Source: Pedobacter sp. HDW13 (GTDB lineage: Bacteria > Bacteroidota > Bacteroidia > Sphingobacteriales > Sphingobacteriaceae). Taken from it: a stretch of 64,000 bases of DNA. Positions 18,781-27,542 of the stretch are shown here, in pieces. Below the pieces are notes generated by a model that saw nothing but the letters and a program-made list of their open reading frames with translations, did not search any database and had not been told where the DNA came from. Position 1 is the first letter of the stretch. Each line of letters opens with the position of its first letter. The DNA lies in contig NZ_CP049868.1 in NCBI RefSeq assembly GCF_011303555.1, positions 4,712,001 through 4,776,000 on the forward strand. Reading direction: 5' to 3'. Both the position numbers and the translations under genes were made by a program.

Positions 18781-20694
18781 ATGAAAAAAATAATCCCCAT
18801 AACTTTCTTCATGCTCCTGGTGCTTATTGTGGGTGCCAAAGACATGAAAATTTTAAGCCCTGATAAAAAAATTCAGTTAACCATAAGTACGGGCTCAGCC
18901 AATAGGCCAGGTTTAAACTATAGTGTAATGTTTAAAGGGCGGGTAGTGCTTGCAGCTTCGCCTATGGGGTTCGAATTTGAGCACGAAATTCCTTTATCTA
19001 ATCACCTTGAGGTGGTTTCGGTTAACGAAAAATTAAATAATACTATGTGGAAACCTGTTTATGGCGAGCGGAGTAGTTATCCTGATTTTTACCGGGCTGT
19101 TACCATTCAGTTGAAAGAAACAACTAAACCTTTCCGCTCGTTTTCTATCGATTGCCGGGTGTACAATGAAGGACTTGCTTTCAGGTATAATATCAATACC
19201 AACAAACCGCTAACCATTACCCGCGAGCTTACCGGTTTTCAGTTTACTGACGATCACCCATCGTGGATTGCACAGCACTCACAGGCTAGCTATGTAGAAG
19301 GGAAGGTTAGTAAAACAATGAATGAATTGGAAAGGCCTTACGTAATTAAAACCCAACCCGATTGTTTTGTGGCTTTGGGCGAGGCCGCTTTAACCGATTA
19401 TACACAGATGAGGTTTAGCCGTTCTGCTATCGACAGCTTATTATTGCTGGCCGCACTTAAAGGAAAAGTGCTTTTCGATCACAGTTTTTCTACTCCCTGG
19501 CGTTATGTGATGATCGCTGAGTCGGAAGCTAAGTTGTTGGAAAATAATTATCTGGTATTAAATTTAAATAAGCCTAATGCGCTGAAAGATGTGCCGTGGA
19601 TAAAACCTGGCAAAGTCATTCGCGAGGTTACTTTAACCACTACCGGCGGGAAAGCATGTATCGATTTTGCCGCTAAACATAAACTCAGCTATGTAGAATT
19701 TGATGCGGGCTGGTATGGGCACGAATATGATAATGCCGCCAGTGCCCTGGCCGTAAATGTCGATACTTCCAGGTCTCCAGGACCTTTAAATCTGCACGAA
19801 ATCATTGATTATGGTAAGCAAAAGGGGGTTGGTATTATTTTATATGTTAACCAAAGAGCCCTGTCAAAACAACTCGATACCATTCTTCCATTGTACAAAT
19901 CGTGGGGAGTAAAAGGCATCAAATATGGTTTTGTGAATGTAAGCTCGCAAGCGCATATTACCTGGTTGCACGAAGCCATCCGGAAAGCCGCTGCCCATCA
20001 GCTGATGCTCGATATTCACGACGATTACCGCCCAACCGGTTACTCGCGTACTTACCCTAATTTAATCACCCAGGAAGGTGTAAGGGGAGATGAAGAAAGC
20101 CCTGATAACAGACAGGCCTTAATTACTATATTTACCCGTATGCTGGCTGGTGCTGCCGATGCTACCAATTGCTATTTTGCTCCGAGGGTTAATCAAATGG
20201 GCTCGCATGCCTCGCAGATGGCAAAGGCAATTTGTATTTACAGCCCATGGCAGTTCGTGTATTGGTACGATAGGCCCGTAGGTTCGCCCTTGGGTAAAGG
20301 CGGAGCGGGGACTAACACTTCGGCGGCAAAAACAGCAGTGCCGGTAATTGAAGAAATTCCCGATCTGGGTTTTTACGATGCCTTACCAACCGTATGGGAC
20401 GATACTCGGGTACTGGAAGGCAAAATTGGCGCTTATGCAACCATCGCCCGAAGAAATGGCGATAACTGGTATGTAGGATCTTTAACCGATCAGGCCAGAA
20501 AGTTTAGTTTAGCTTTCAGTTTTTTAAAAAAGAATGTAAAATATGAAGCAACGCTTTATGCCGATGATGACAGCCTGCAAACTGATACTAAAATCTACAT
20601 CAGGCGGATAAAAGTAGATTCGGCAACTGTTTTAGATCTAGATTTAAAAAACAAAAATGGAGTAGCGATAATTATAAAAGCCTTAAATCGATAA
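18781..20694 (+). CDS. GH97 glycoside hydrolase (retaining, alpha-galactosidase-like)
   Basis: 637 residues, signal peptide at about 1-19. The N-terminal beta-sandwich opens with LSPDKKIQLTIS, as in SusB-family enzymes. The barrel holds YVEFDAGWYG, then LDIHDDYRPTGYSRTYPN (D411, H413, D414, D415) and TQEGVRGDEE. The DDYRPTG form is what retaining GH97 members show in place of the glutamate base of inverting SusB, so D415 is the likely nucleophile; alpha-galactosidase activity is the known activity of that branch. A C-terminal beta domain follows from about 530. Periplasmic. It stands alone downstream of the divergent AraC gene and ends before the motif-bearing spacer at 20695. Confidence 0.92.
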   Translation: MKKIIPITFFMLLVLIVGAKDMKILSPDKKIQLTISTGSANRPGLNYSVMFKGRVVLAASPMGFEFEHEIPLSNHLEVVSVNEKLNNTMWKPVYGERSSYPDFYRAVTIQLKETTKPFRSFSIDCRVYNEGLAFRYNINTNKPLTITRELTGFQFTDDHPSWIAQHSQASYVEGKVSKTMNELERPYVIKTQPDCFVALGEAALTDYTQMRFSRSAIDSLLLLAALKGKVLFDHSFSTPWRYVMIAESEAKLLENNYLVLNLNKPNALKDVPWIKPGKVIREVTLTTTGGKACIDFAAKHKLSYVEFDAGWYGHEYDNAASALAVNVDTSRSPGPLNLHEIIDYGKQKGVGIILYVNQRALSKQLDTILPLYKSWGVKGIKYGFVNVSSQAHITWLHEAIRKAAAHQLMLDIHDDYRPTGYSRTYPNLITQEGVRGDEESPDNRQALITIFTRMLAGAADATNCYFAPRVNQMGSHASQMAKAICIYSPWQFVYWYDRPVGSPLGKGGAGTNTSAAKTAVPVIEEIPDLGFYDALPTVWDDTRVLEGKIGAYATIARRNGDNWYVGSLTDQARKFSLAFSFLKKNVKYEATLYADDDSLQTDTKIYIRRIKVDSATVLDLDLKNKNGVAIIIKALNR

Positions 20695-20739
20695 AAACGA
20701 TTTCTAACTCAACGCTAATATGGTTTTACAATCATCAAA

Positions 20740-20761
20740 AAAGCATCAGTAAAAGTCAAAA
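20740..20761 (+). promoter_or_regulatory. Candidate operator copy 3 (shared 22-bp motif)
   Basis: Reads AAAGCATCAGTAA then AAGTCAAAA. A further ATCA at 20734 extends the half-site series with 11-bp and 10-bp steps. Confidence 0.5.
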
Positions 20762-20843
20762 TCTGAGGAGTTTTTAAGGAGCGCTGTTCCTAATTTAGGC
20801 CAAACAAATCATCCCCTCTTTGCTCTTGGATTAAGTATACAAG

Positions 20844-20875
20844 CTCTTCCCTGCCATTTGGTTGGGAAGAGTTTT
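20844..20875 (+). terminator. Probable terminator after GH97
   Basis: CTCTTCCC (20844-20851) pairs with GGGAAGAG (20864-20871) over a 12-nt loop, followed by only four T. Confidence 0.55.
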
Positions 20876-20980
20876 GGTAAATACTGCAGGGATTTTAAAA
20901 TCTATTGGTAAAAAATAGAACGGCGAAATCAAAGCAAACACTATACAGTTTTAATACTTTTCAAGTATGCTGGTGCAAAT

Positions 20981-21002
20981 AAAACATCAATATTGGTCAA
21001 TT
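20981..21002 (+). promoter_or_regulatory. Candidate operator copy 4 (most diverged)
   Basis: Reads AAAACATCAATA then TTGGTCAATT, aligning without gaps to the other three copies, 90 bp before the start at 21093. Confidence 0.4.
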
Positions 21003-21092
21003 TGTCATCAGTTTTGAAGACTTTAAATTGGCTAATTTAGCAGTGATATGATCATCGATCATCTTTTTGATAAACAACACACAAACAAATTT

Positions 21093-23450
21093 ATGAAGAA
21101 AACATTATTGATTAATTTTGTGTTGCTGCTATATTTTGTGAGCAGCCAGGCACAGTCTATTCAGCTAAAAACCGACGATCTGGGACTGAATATTTCCTCA
21201 TCAGGGCAAATTACCGCCATGTTAAACCCTAAAACGGGCAAGAACTACCTGGCTGCCGGAGTAAAAGCACCTTTGTTAAAAATCCAAACCGGTGAGCAGT
21301 GGGAAGAACCTGAACAGGCTGCATTCAATCCTAAATCGGGTACCATTACACTGACTTTTGCAGCTTCAAAAGTTTCTGCCGATGTTAAAATTAGCCAAAA
21401 GAAAACCCACCTGGTTTTTGAATTGATACGTTTAAGTGCAAAAGATAAAGTAAACGCGGTGATTTGGGGGCCATATCCAACCGTTATTGCTAAAACCATT
21501 GGCGAAGTGGTTGGTGTAGTACGCGATGGTAGTTACGCGATTGGACTTCAAGCTTTAAATGTGAAAACACTGGGCGGTGTGCTAAATAATGCAGAAGGAG
21601 CCGATTATTCAAGAGGTTCGGTAGCAGTAAGTCAGCCTTATGGCAGTAGTTTGCAGGCTTTTAGTCTCGATCGGTCAAAAGATAGGAAGCATACTGTTTG
21701 GAACCAATATCCCAATATGCCCGTTAAGGCAATTGCAAACGAAACCACTGTAGGTTCGAAAATTGCACTTTTTGGATCTCCTGAAAATGAGGTGCTAACG
21801 CGTATTGGTGCAATCGAACTTGCCGAAGGCCTGCCACATCCCTTAATTAATGGCGTTTGGCACAAACAGTCGCCCGAAACCGGACGAGCCTACATGATTT
21901 CTGATTTTGATGAAAGCAATATCGATTCTATGTTGAACTATACGCAGCAGGCAGGACTAATGTCGCTCTATCAGGAAGGACCGTTTCAATCGTGGGGACA
22001 TTTTATTTTAAACCCTACAGCCTTTCCTCATGGGAATGCAGGCATGAAAGCTTGTGTAGATAAGGCATCGAAAAAAGGTATCCGTATCGGTGTGCATACT
22101 CTTAGTAATTTTGTGAATACCAACGATCCTTATGTTACGCCAATGCCCGATAAGCGGCTTGCTTTAACTGGTAGCTCCATCTTAACCGAAGAAATAGCGC
22201 CCACAGCTACAGAAATTACAGTCGAATCCAACGAATATTTTAAAAATATAAAGCCAAGTACTTTACACGCAGTAGTTATTGGCGATGAAATTATCCGTTT
22301 TCGTGAAGTAACGGCTACAGCTCCTTACAAATTGCTCGATTGCCAGCGTGGAGCTTATGGTACAAAAGCTACTGCACATGTTAGAGGAACAGCGATCGGG
22401 ATGATGATGGATTATCCTTACAATACACTCTTTACCAGTTTTAACCTTCAGCAAGAAATTGCCGGGAATTTAGGTCGTTTCTTTAACGAAACAGGCATTT
22501 CGCAAATGGATTTTGACGGACATGAAGGTTGTTTGTCGGCCGGAGAAGGTGATTATGGTATGCAGGCTTTTGCCGAAAAGGTTTTTAAAGATACTAAACA
22601 CACTTTGGTTAATGGCACCAGCAGATCTAGCCATTACTACTGGCACATTTGTCATTACTGGAACTGGGGCGAGCCATGGTATGGTGGGTTCCGCGAATCA
22701 CAGGGTGATTACAGATTAGAAAATCAGCCCTTTCTCGAAAGAAATTACATGCCTAATATGTTAGGCTGGTTTTTACTTTCCTCAACTACCACTGCTGAAG
22801 ATATTGAATGGATGATGGCCAGGGCTGCCGGTTATCATGCCGGTTTTGCTTTGGTTGCGCGGTATAAAAGCCTGCAAAAAAATCCAAATACAAGCCAGTT
22901 ACTCGCGCTCATTAAACTTTGGCAGGAGGCTTACAGAAAGAACATTTTTAGCGCAGACCAGCTTAGCCGGTTAAAAAATCCTGAAAACGACTTCCATCTC
23001 GAACAAAATAACCAGGGCTGGAAGTTGTATCCTTTTAAAAAAATCAAATTTGAACACACCAAACAACTACTACAGCCCGGGCAACCAACCTTTTCAGAAT
23101 GGCAATTTACCAATAGCAATGCCGAGCAGCCTTTAAATTTTACGCTTACATTTACTGGTAAGGAAGGAGTAATTCGCAATCCCTGGCTCGAGCTGGACGG
23201 TTATTTTAAACTCGAACTACCAGGCGAATTTGAAGCCGGCACTTCAATTGTATGCAATGGTACAACAGTTAAAGTTTATAATAGTAAAGGTGGTTTTAAA
23301 AAGGAAATTACCTTAAAGCAACCTGTTCCAGCTTTAAAAACCGGTAAACATACCATCAAATTTGATTGCGGATTTACTGATGAGAGCGAAATAATCAACC
23401 GGTTTATCATTAAAACCATCAGTAATGCAGAGGTGATTCCGAACAAGTAA
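21093..23450 (+). CDS. Exported glycoside-hydrolase-like protein, unassigned family
   Basis: 785 residues from the ATG at 21093, which gives a clean signal peptide (MKKTLLINFVLLLYFVSSQAQ); an in-frame ATG 45 bp upstream would add a hydrophilic leader. It is a full-length paralogue of the truncated gene at the left edge. Residues about 25-190 are beta-rich. From about 270 the chain looks like a TIM barrel (GLMSLYQEGPFQSWGHF, KKGIRIGVHTLSNFV), with MDFDGHEG at about 475 and the later HYYWHICHYWNWGEPWYGG as candidate catalytic/aromatic subsite segments. A small domain resembling an insertion (about 385-440, VVIGDEIIRFREV) occurs in both paralogues. A C-terminal beta-sandwich (about 670-785) could bind sugar. 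I cannot name a CAZy family. Confidence 0.8.
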   Translation: MKKTLLINFVLLLYFVSSQAQSIQLKTDDLGLNISSSGQITAMLNPKTGKNYLAAGVKAPLLKIQTGEQWEEPEQAAFNPKSGTITLTFAASKVSADVKISQKKTHLVFELIRLSAKDKVNAVIWGPYPTVIAKTIGEVVGVVRDGSYAIGLQALNVKTLGGVLNNAEGADYSRGSVAVSQPYGSSLQAFSLDRSKDRKHTVWNQYPNMPVKAIANETTVGSKIALFGSPENEVLTRIGAIELAEGLPHPLINGVWHKQSPETGRAYMISDFDESNIDSMLNYTQQAGLMSLYQEGPFQSWGHFILNPTAFPHGNAGMKACVDKASKKGIRIGVHTLSNFVNTNDPYVTPMPDKRLALTGSSILTEEIAPTATEITVESNEYFKNIKPSTLHAVVIGDEIIRFREVTATAPYKLLDCQRGAYGTKATAHVRGTAIGMMMDYPYNTLFTSFNLQQEIAGNLGRFFNETGISQMDFDGHEGCLSAGEGDYGMQAFAEKVFKDTKHTLVNGTSRSSHYYWHICHYWNWGEPWYGGFRESQGDYRLENQPFLERNYMPNMLGWFLLSSTTTAEDIEWMMARAAGYHAGFALVARYKSLQKNPNTSQLLALIKLWQEAYRKNIFSADQLSRLKNPENDFHLEQNNQGWKLYPFKKIKFEHTKQLLQPGQPTFSEWQFTNSNAEQPLNFTLTFTGKEGVIRNPWLELDGYFKLELPGEFEAGTSIVCNGTTVKVYNSKGGFKKEITLKQPVPALKTGKHTIKFDCGFTDESEIINRFIIKTISNAEVIPNK

Positions 23451-23519
23451 TTATCAGATTTATGCCCGTTACACCTGTTATTGCCAGGCTGCGACAAATA
23501 AAATCAAAACCTCATTTTT

Positions 23520-23547
23520 CAGTGGTTTGTGTTAGCACAAACCACTG
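23520..23547. repeat. Perfect 12-bp inverted repeat
   Basis: CAGTGGTTTGTG (23520-23531) and CACAAACCACTG (23536-23547) enclose TTAG. It is preceded by five T on the + strand and lacks a T-tract after it in either direction, so it is not a standard terminator. It may still end the glycosidase transcript or be a protein-binding dyad. Confidence 0.55.
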
Positions 23548-23729
23548 TTAAGCATAAAATCTTTTCCCAAGGGCAAGCTCCATTGCCAGTTTACCTCGCT
23601 AACTGTCCAAGTCAGCCGGCAATATGCCTGTTTCAATATTTTATTGCTGTTTTTTGCCCGTTAATGCAACTAGTTTTGGCTATACATTTAATAGGAAAGA
23701 CTAAATAGACCATTAAAAGCAATAAAATC

Positions 23730-24773
23730 ATGAACGAATTATCAATTAAAAAACAAATAGGCCTTTGGGGTAAAATAACAATGTATTTTGTTGTATTTCT
23801 GCTAAGCGGTTTGGGTGCTGCACAGGCTACTGAAATTAATTTAACCGATAGCAATACTTTAGTTAGCAAGCCATTGGTGGCGCTAAAGCATATAAAGGCA
23901 GGCGTACTGGATGTGGGTTACGCCGAGGCCGGCCTGGCTGATGGGGAAACAGTTATCCTGCTTCATGGCTGGCCTTACGATATAGACAGTTATAGTGAAG
24001 TAACAGGCATTCTTGTTGCAAAAGGCTATCATGTATTGGTGCCCTACCTAAGAGGTTACGGTACAACGAAGTTTCTTTCTGCAACTACTCCCCGCAACGG
24101 ACAACAAGCAGCAGTTGCGGTAGATATTGTGGCCTTTATGGATGCTTTGAAAATTAAAAAAGCCATTTTGGGTGGTTACGACTGGGGAGCTCGTACAGCC
24201 GATATCATTGCAGCCATCTGGCCTGAACGTGTTAAAGGATTGGTTTCGGTAAGTGGTTATTTAATTGGTAGCCAGGCTGGAAATTTGGCTCCTTTGCCAC
24301 CAAAAGCTGAGCTGGCCTGGTGGTATCAATTCTATTTTGCAACGGCACGAGGTGCGGCGGGTTATGCAGCCAATACCAAAGCCTTTAATAAACAAATCTG
24401 GCAGCTGGCCTCACCAAAATGGAGCTTTAGCGATGCAACCTATGCGGAATCGGCCAAAGGGTTCGATAATCCTGACCACGTACAGGTGGTGATCGATAAC
24501 TACCGTTGGAGATTGGGCTTAAGTAAAGGAGAAACTAAATACGGTGTACTTGAAAAGAAACTGGCTACCTCACCTACTATTTCGGTCCCCACAGTAACCC
24601 TTGAGGGAGATGCCAACGGGGCGCCGCATCCAGATCCGGCACAATACGCTAGTAAATTTACAGGCAAATATGTGCACCATACCATTAGCGGTGGCATTGG
24701 GCATGTGCTTCCTCAGGAGGCGCCACAGGCTTTTGTCGATGCCATTATTGAGGTTGCAAATCTGGCCCGCTAA
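23730..24773 (+). CDS. Exported alpha/beta hydrolase, epoxide-hydrolase-like
   Basis: 347 residues. An N-terminal hydrophobic segment (about 17-34, ending AAQATE) indicates export. The fold is clear: LLHGWP supplies the oxyanion loop, GGYDWGAR holds an aspartate where serine hydrolases have Ser (nucleophile of epoxide hydrolases and haloalkane dehalogenases), and GGIGHVLPQEAP holds the catalytic His. A helical cap is inserted at about 175-260 (WWYQFYFATARGAAGY). The Asp nucleophile together with HGWP points to epoxide hydrolase rather than esterase; substrate unknown. A convergent TetR gene follows 18 bp downstream and may belong to the same response. Confidence 0.85.
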   Translation: MNELSIKKQIGLWGKITMYFVVFLLSGLGAAQATEINLTDSNTLVSKPLVALKHIKAGVLDVGYAEAGLADGETVILLHGWPYDIDSYSEVTGILVAKGYHVLVPYLRGYGTTKFLSATTPRNGQQAAVAVDIVAFMDALKIKKAILGGYDWGARTADIIAAIWPERVKGLVSVSGYLIGSQAGNLAPLPPKAELAWWYQFYFATARGAAGYAANTKAFNKQIWQLASPKWSFSDATYAESAKGFDNPDHVQVVIDNYRWRLGLSKGETKYGVLEKKLATSPTISVPTVTLEGDANGAPHPDPAQYASKFTGKYVHHTISGGIGHVLPQEAPQAFVDAIIEVANLAR

Positions 24774-24791
24774 GCATCCCTTCATCCTTAA

Positions 24792-25388
24792 TTATCCGCG
24801 ATGGATAAAAATCAGATCCACAATCATTGCTTTTCGGGCAGTAATAAGTTCATCAAAAGCATTATCTGTGAGTTGAAATAACTGCTTGTACAAAGGAGCC
24901 ATAATGAGGGGATAAGATAATAGCGAAAAAAGGTTCATCAGGAATTGGTAGGGAGGCATCGTTTTAACATTGCCCGAGTCCATTTCTTGTTGCACTTCGT
25001 TTAAAAAGCTTTCAACAGGACCTGAATCGATATTTCCAACCAGTTGCTTTCCGAGTGTGTTGATTTCGGTTACGAGAAAAGTTTCCTGATAGGGGAAAGC
25101 CATCATATCCTTTAAAAATACTTCAATCAGAAATTCAACCTTTTGCCTGAATGGTTTAGCAGAAGCCATACATGCGTTAAGGCGTTCGCTCAGCCCTTGC
25201 ATCGCTTCCTGAAAAACAGCTGCAATGAGTAAATCCCTCGAGCGGAAATAGTAGTGCAGTGCGGTACGGTTTACTCCAGCCGCATCGGCAATTTCCTGAG
25301 TGGTGGCATGCAATTTACCTTCGGCAAAAATGAGCCTTTTGGCGGTGTCTTTAATTAATTGTTCGGTTCCGGTATTTTTAAGTGGCAT
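24792..25388 (-). CDS. TetR-family transcriptional regulator
   Basis: 198 residues. The N-terminal HTH is typical: IKDTAKRLIFAEGKLHATTQEIADAAGVNRTALHYYFRSRDLLIAAVF (about 10-57). The remainder is all-helical ligand-binding domain. It starts 18 bp after the ABC-F gene on the same strand, so the two form an operon read from 26996. Such pairing usually means the regulator responds to the compound the partner protects against. It could also act on the convergent hydrolase gene. No clear operator palindrome is visible next to it. Confidence 0.9.
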   Translation of the reverse strand: MPLKNTGTEQLIKDTAKRLIFAEGKLHATTQEIADAAGVNRTALHYYFRSRDLLIAAVFQEAMQGLSERLNACMASAKPFRQKVEFLIEVFLKDMMAFPYQETFLVTEINTLGKQLVGNIDSGPVESFLNEVQQEMDSGNVKTMPPYQFLMNLFSLLSYPLIMAPLYKQLFQLTDNAFDELITARKAMIVDLIFIHRG

Positions 25389-25406
25389 GTTATTGTTTAA
25401 TCGCTG

Positions 25407-26996
25407 TTAATTTAAATTAATGTAACTGTTTATACCAATCTCTTTGATAAAATATTCATCATGAGAGATCACCAACAGTGTGCCTGCATAATCTTTTATG
25501 GCCGCAGTAAGTACATCCAGGCTCTTCAGATCCAGATTATTAGTCGGCTCGTCCAAAATAAGCATGTCGGGTTTGAGGTTACTTACAGAAAGACAGCACA
25601 GCGCGAGCTTCATTTTTTCGCCTCCACTCAATCCCACACATTTGCGGTCAAAAGAGGCTGCATCAAATTGCGAATGCACTAAAAATGCTCTGATTTCGTG
25701 TTCCTGCAATCCAATCGAATTATATTCTTGTATCTGGTCGTAAATGCTTAGCTCTGGCTTAATCATCGCATAATCCTGATCGAGGTAAAGATAGGAAAAA
25801 TCGGTAGCGCTGTAATTTCCCTGGATGGGTTGCAGCTCTCCAGTTACGATTTTTAGTAAGGTGCTTTTGCCCGAGCCATTTGCTCCTTTAATCTGCATCC
25901 TTTCGCCCGATCGAAGCTGGAAACTGATTCCTTCTTGCAGCAAAGGAATGGTATATCCGAAGTTAATTGCTTCGGCATCGATCAGTAATTTTCCATGGTG
26001 TATTTCGGATGCCATGATGTTGATTTTTAACACCTGATATTGTTGAATTTGCGACCGCGTTTCCTGCATGTTTTCCTGTAAGCCCGTTATTTTTTCATGC
26101 TGGGCATCAAGTACTTTAGCCGTACTCCGTTCCGATTTACTTTTCAATCCGCCGGCAATAATGCGGGGAAGCGAGTTGCTTTGTCCGGCGCTTTTACCAC
26201 GCTGCTCTTGTTTTTGGCGCTGGTAGGCTACATCGCGTGCTTTCTTCTCTGTTTGTTTAAGTGTTTTGGCCTGTTCGTTAAGCTGTGCATGCAGGGCATT
26301 AACCTTTTCCAGCTTTTGCTGCTGATAAAATTCAAAATTGCCACCATAAACCTCAATGCCTTTTTTACTCAGCTCGAGGGTTTTATTCATCAGATTAAGC
26401 AAGCTTCTGTCATGACTCACCACCAAAATGGTTGCCTTGCTCTGCGCTATAAATTGATATAATTTTTTTCGGGTTTGGATATCCAAATGGTTGGAAGGTT
26501 CATCTAGCAAAATCAGCTCTGGTTGGTGCAGGTTTATGCTGGCCAGGAAAATTTTTGTTTTCTGTCCTCCACTCAGGCTGCCAAGTAACTGATCGGTTGA
26601 TAAATGTTCTAGTCTCCATTTTTTTAATGCCTGACTTACTTTCTGCTCAATTTCCCAGTCATCATTCAGATCGGTAAAATGCTGCGGATCGGCATCACCA
26701 GCCAGAATAGCTTGCAGGGCTTTTAGCTTTTGATCGATGCCAAGTGTGCGGGCAACGGTATACTGGTCGTATTCTCCTAAATGCTGCGGAATGTACCACG
26801 GCTTTTCAGGGGTGATGATTTCGCCTGAACCGGGTTGCATAGCACCTGCAAGCATTTTGAGCAAGGTTGATTTGCCTACGCCATTAATGCCCACTAATGC
26901 CGCTTTATCGCCGCTGGCAATGTTTAGCGAGAGGTTATTGAAGAGTTGCTCGTTATCGGGATGGGTATAAGAAAGGGATCGGATGATTAAACTCAT
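25407..26996 (-). CDS. ABC-F family ATPase (ribosome-associated)
   Basis: 529 residues with two ABC cassettes on one chain and no membrane segment. Cassette 1: Walker A GINGVGKST, signature LSGGQ, Walker B LILLDEPSNHLD. Cassette 2: Walker A GANGSGKST, signature LSGGE, Walker B MLILDEPTNNLD. The linker (about 225-305) is highly charged and coiled-coil-like, as in ABC-F proteins that enter the ribosomal E site. Members either act as translation factors or confer resistance to ribosome-targeting antibiotics. Co-transcription with a TetR regulator and a hairpin-bearing leader favour an inducible, protective role. The drug class cannot be told from sequence. Confidence 0.92.
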   Translation of the reverse strand: MSLIIRSLSYTHPDNEQLFNNLSLNIASGDKAALVGINGVGKSTLLKMLAGAMQPGSGEIITPEKPWYIPQHLGEYDQYTVARTLGIDQKLKALQAILAGDADPQHFTDLNDDWEIEQKVSQALKKWRLEHLSTDQLLGSLSGGQKTKIFLASINLHQPELILLDEPSNHLDIQTRKKLYQFIAQSKATILVVSHDRSLLNLMNKTLELSKKGIEVYGGNFEFYQQQKLEKVNALHAQLNEQAKTLKQTEKKARDVAYQRQKQEQRGKSAGQSNSLPRIIAGGLKSKSERSTAKVLDAQHEKITGLQENMQETRSQIQQYQVLKINIMASEIHHGKLLIDAEAINFGYTIPLLQEGISFQLRSGERMQIKGANGSGKSTLLKIVTGELQPIQGNYSATDFSYLYLDQDYAMIKPELSIYDQIQEYNSIGLQEHEIRAFLVHSQFDAASFDRKCVGLSGGEKMKLALCCLSVSNLKPDMLILDEPTNNLDLKSLDVLTAAIKDYAGTLLVISHDEYFIKEIGINSYINLN

Positions 26997-27040
26997 AGCT
27001 AAACATTAGGCAATTGAAAAATATTTACGGGTGTAAAGGT

Positions 27041-27082
27041 ATTATTCTTTTTTGTTTAACAAAAATGTTTAATAAGAATAAT
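27041..27082 (-). promoter_or_regulatory. Leader hairpin of the ABC-F operon
   Basis: ATTATTCTT (27041-27049) and AAGAATAAT (27074-27082) pair across 24 nt, 45 bp upstream of the ABC-F start. The loop holds two TGTTTAA repeats. It is a possible attenuator or operator. Confidence 0.35.
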
Positions 27083-27276
27083 TTAGAATCGTATTTACTA
27101 ATAAGCAGAATATGAGTTGATTAAATCTTAATATACTTCATAACATAAGGTGCAACACTTCGTTGCTTTGTTTATTAAAATGAAAGAAGGTAGGTGGGGA
27201 GATATGCTTTTATAAGGCAAATTAAGCGTAAGCCTGATTATTTTTAATAAAGTATACTAAATTGGTAGACTTTTTA

Positions 27277-27284
27277 TATATTTG
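27277..27284 (+). promoter_or_regulatory. Possible -7 box (TATATTTG)
   Basis: Exact match to TAnnTTTG, but no TTTG at the right distance upstream (a TTG is only 12 bp away). It would give a roughly 700-nt leader for the redox cluster. Confidence 0.25.
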
Positions 27285-27337
27285 GCCAATCACCAAATTC
27301 TCTTGCCGAATAGCCTGGTGATTTCAGCAATTCATAA

Positions 27338-27428
27338 AAATAACATCCTGGTTGTGCAATGTGTGGCGCTTTATGTAATGGTGGAAAATTCATTCAGCAC
27401 AGATGGCGTACAATCCAGGATGTTATTT
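27338..27428. repeat. 91-bp element with long terminal inverted repeats
   Basis: AAATAACATCCTGG (27338-27351) is the exact reverse complement of 27415-27428. Pairing continues for TTGT/ACAA after a single bulged base, giving about 18 bp of stem around a 54-nt centre. No coding content. It looks like a small non-autonomous element or a strong RNA structure. Confidence 0.6.
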
Positions 27429-27542
27429 AAGCTTTTCACAAGATACGATTAAGCCCTCATTACTATCCGATTATCACAGAAAAAATAAATACTATAAAAT
27501 CTATAGGTTTAATTGGTTTTTAATATTTTTTGTTTTACCTTT

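Larger units (their letters stand above)
20695..21092 (+). promoter_or_regulatory. Regulatory spacer before the second glycosidase-like gene
   Basis: 398 bp without a gene. In order it holds operator copy 3 (20740-20761), a terminator-like hairpin (20844-20875) and operator copy 4 (20981-21002). The hairpin between the two motif copies suggests that copy 3 is either an upstream regulatory site or marks an attenuated transcript. Confidence 0.5.

Noticed and set aside
1..23450. Phage or integrated mobile island
   Set aside because: No integrase, transposase, tRNA boundary or phage gene seen; the genes form an ordinary Bacteroidota glycan locus.
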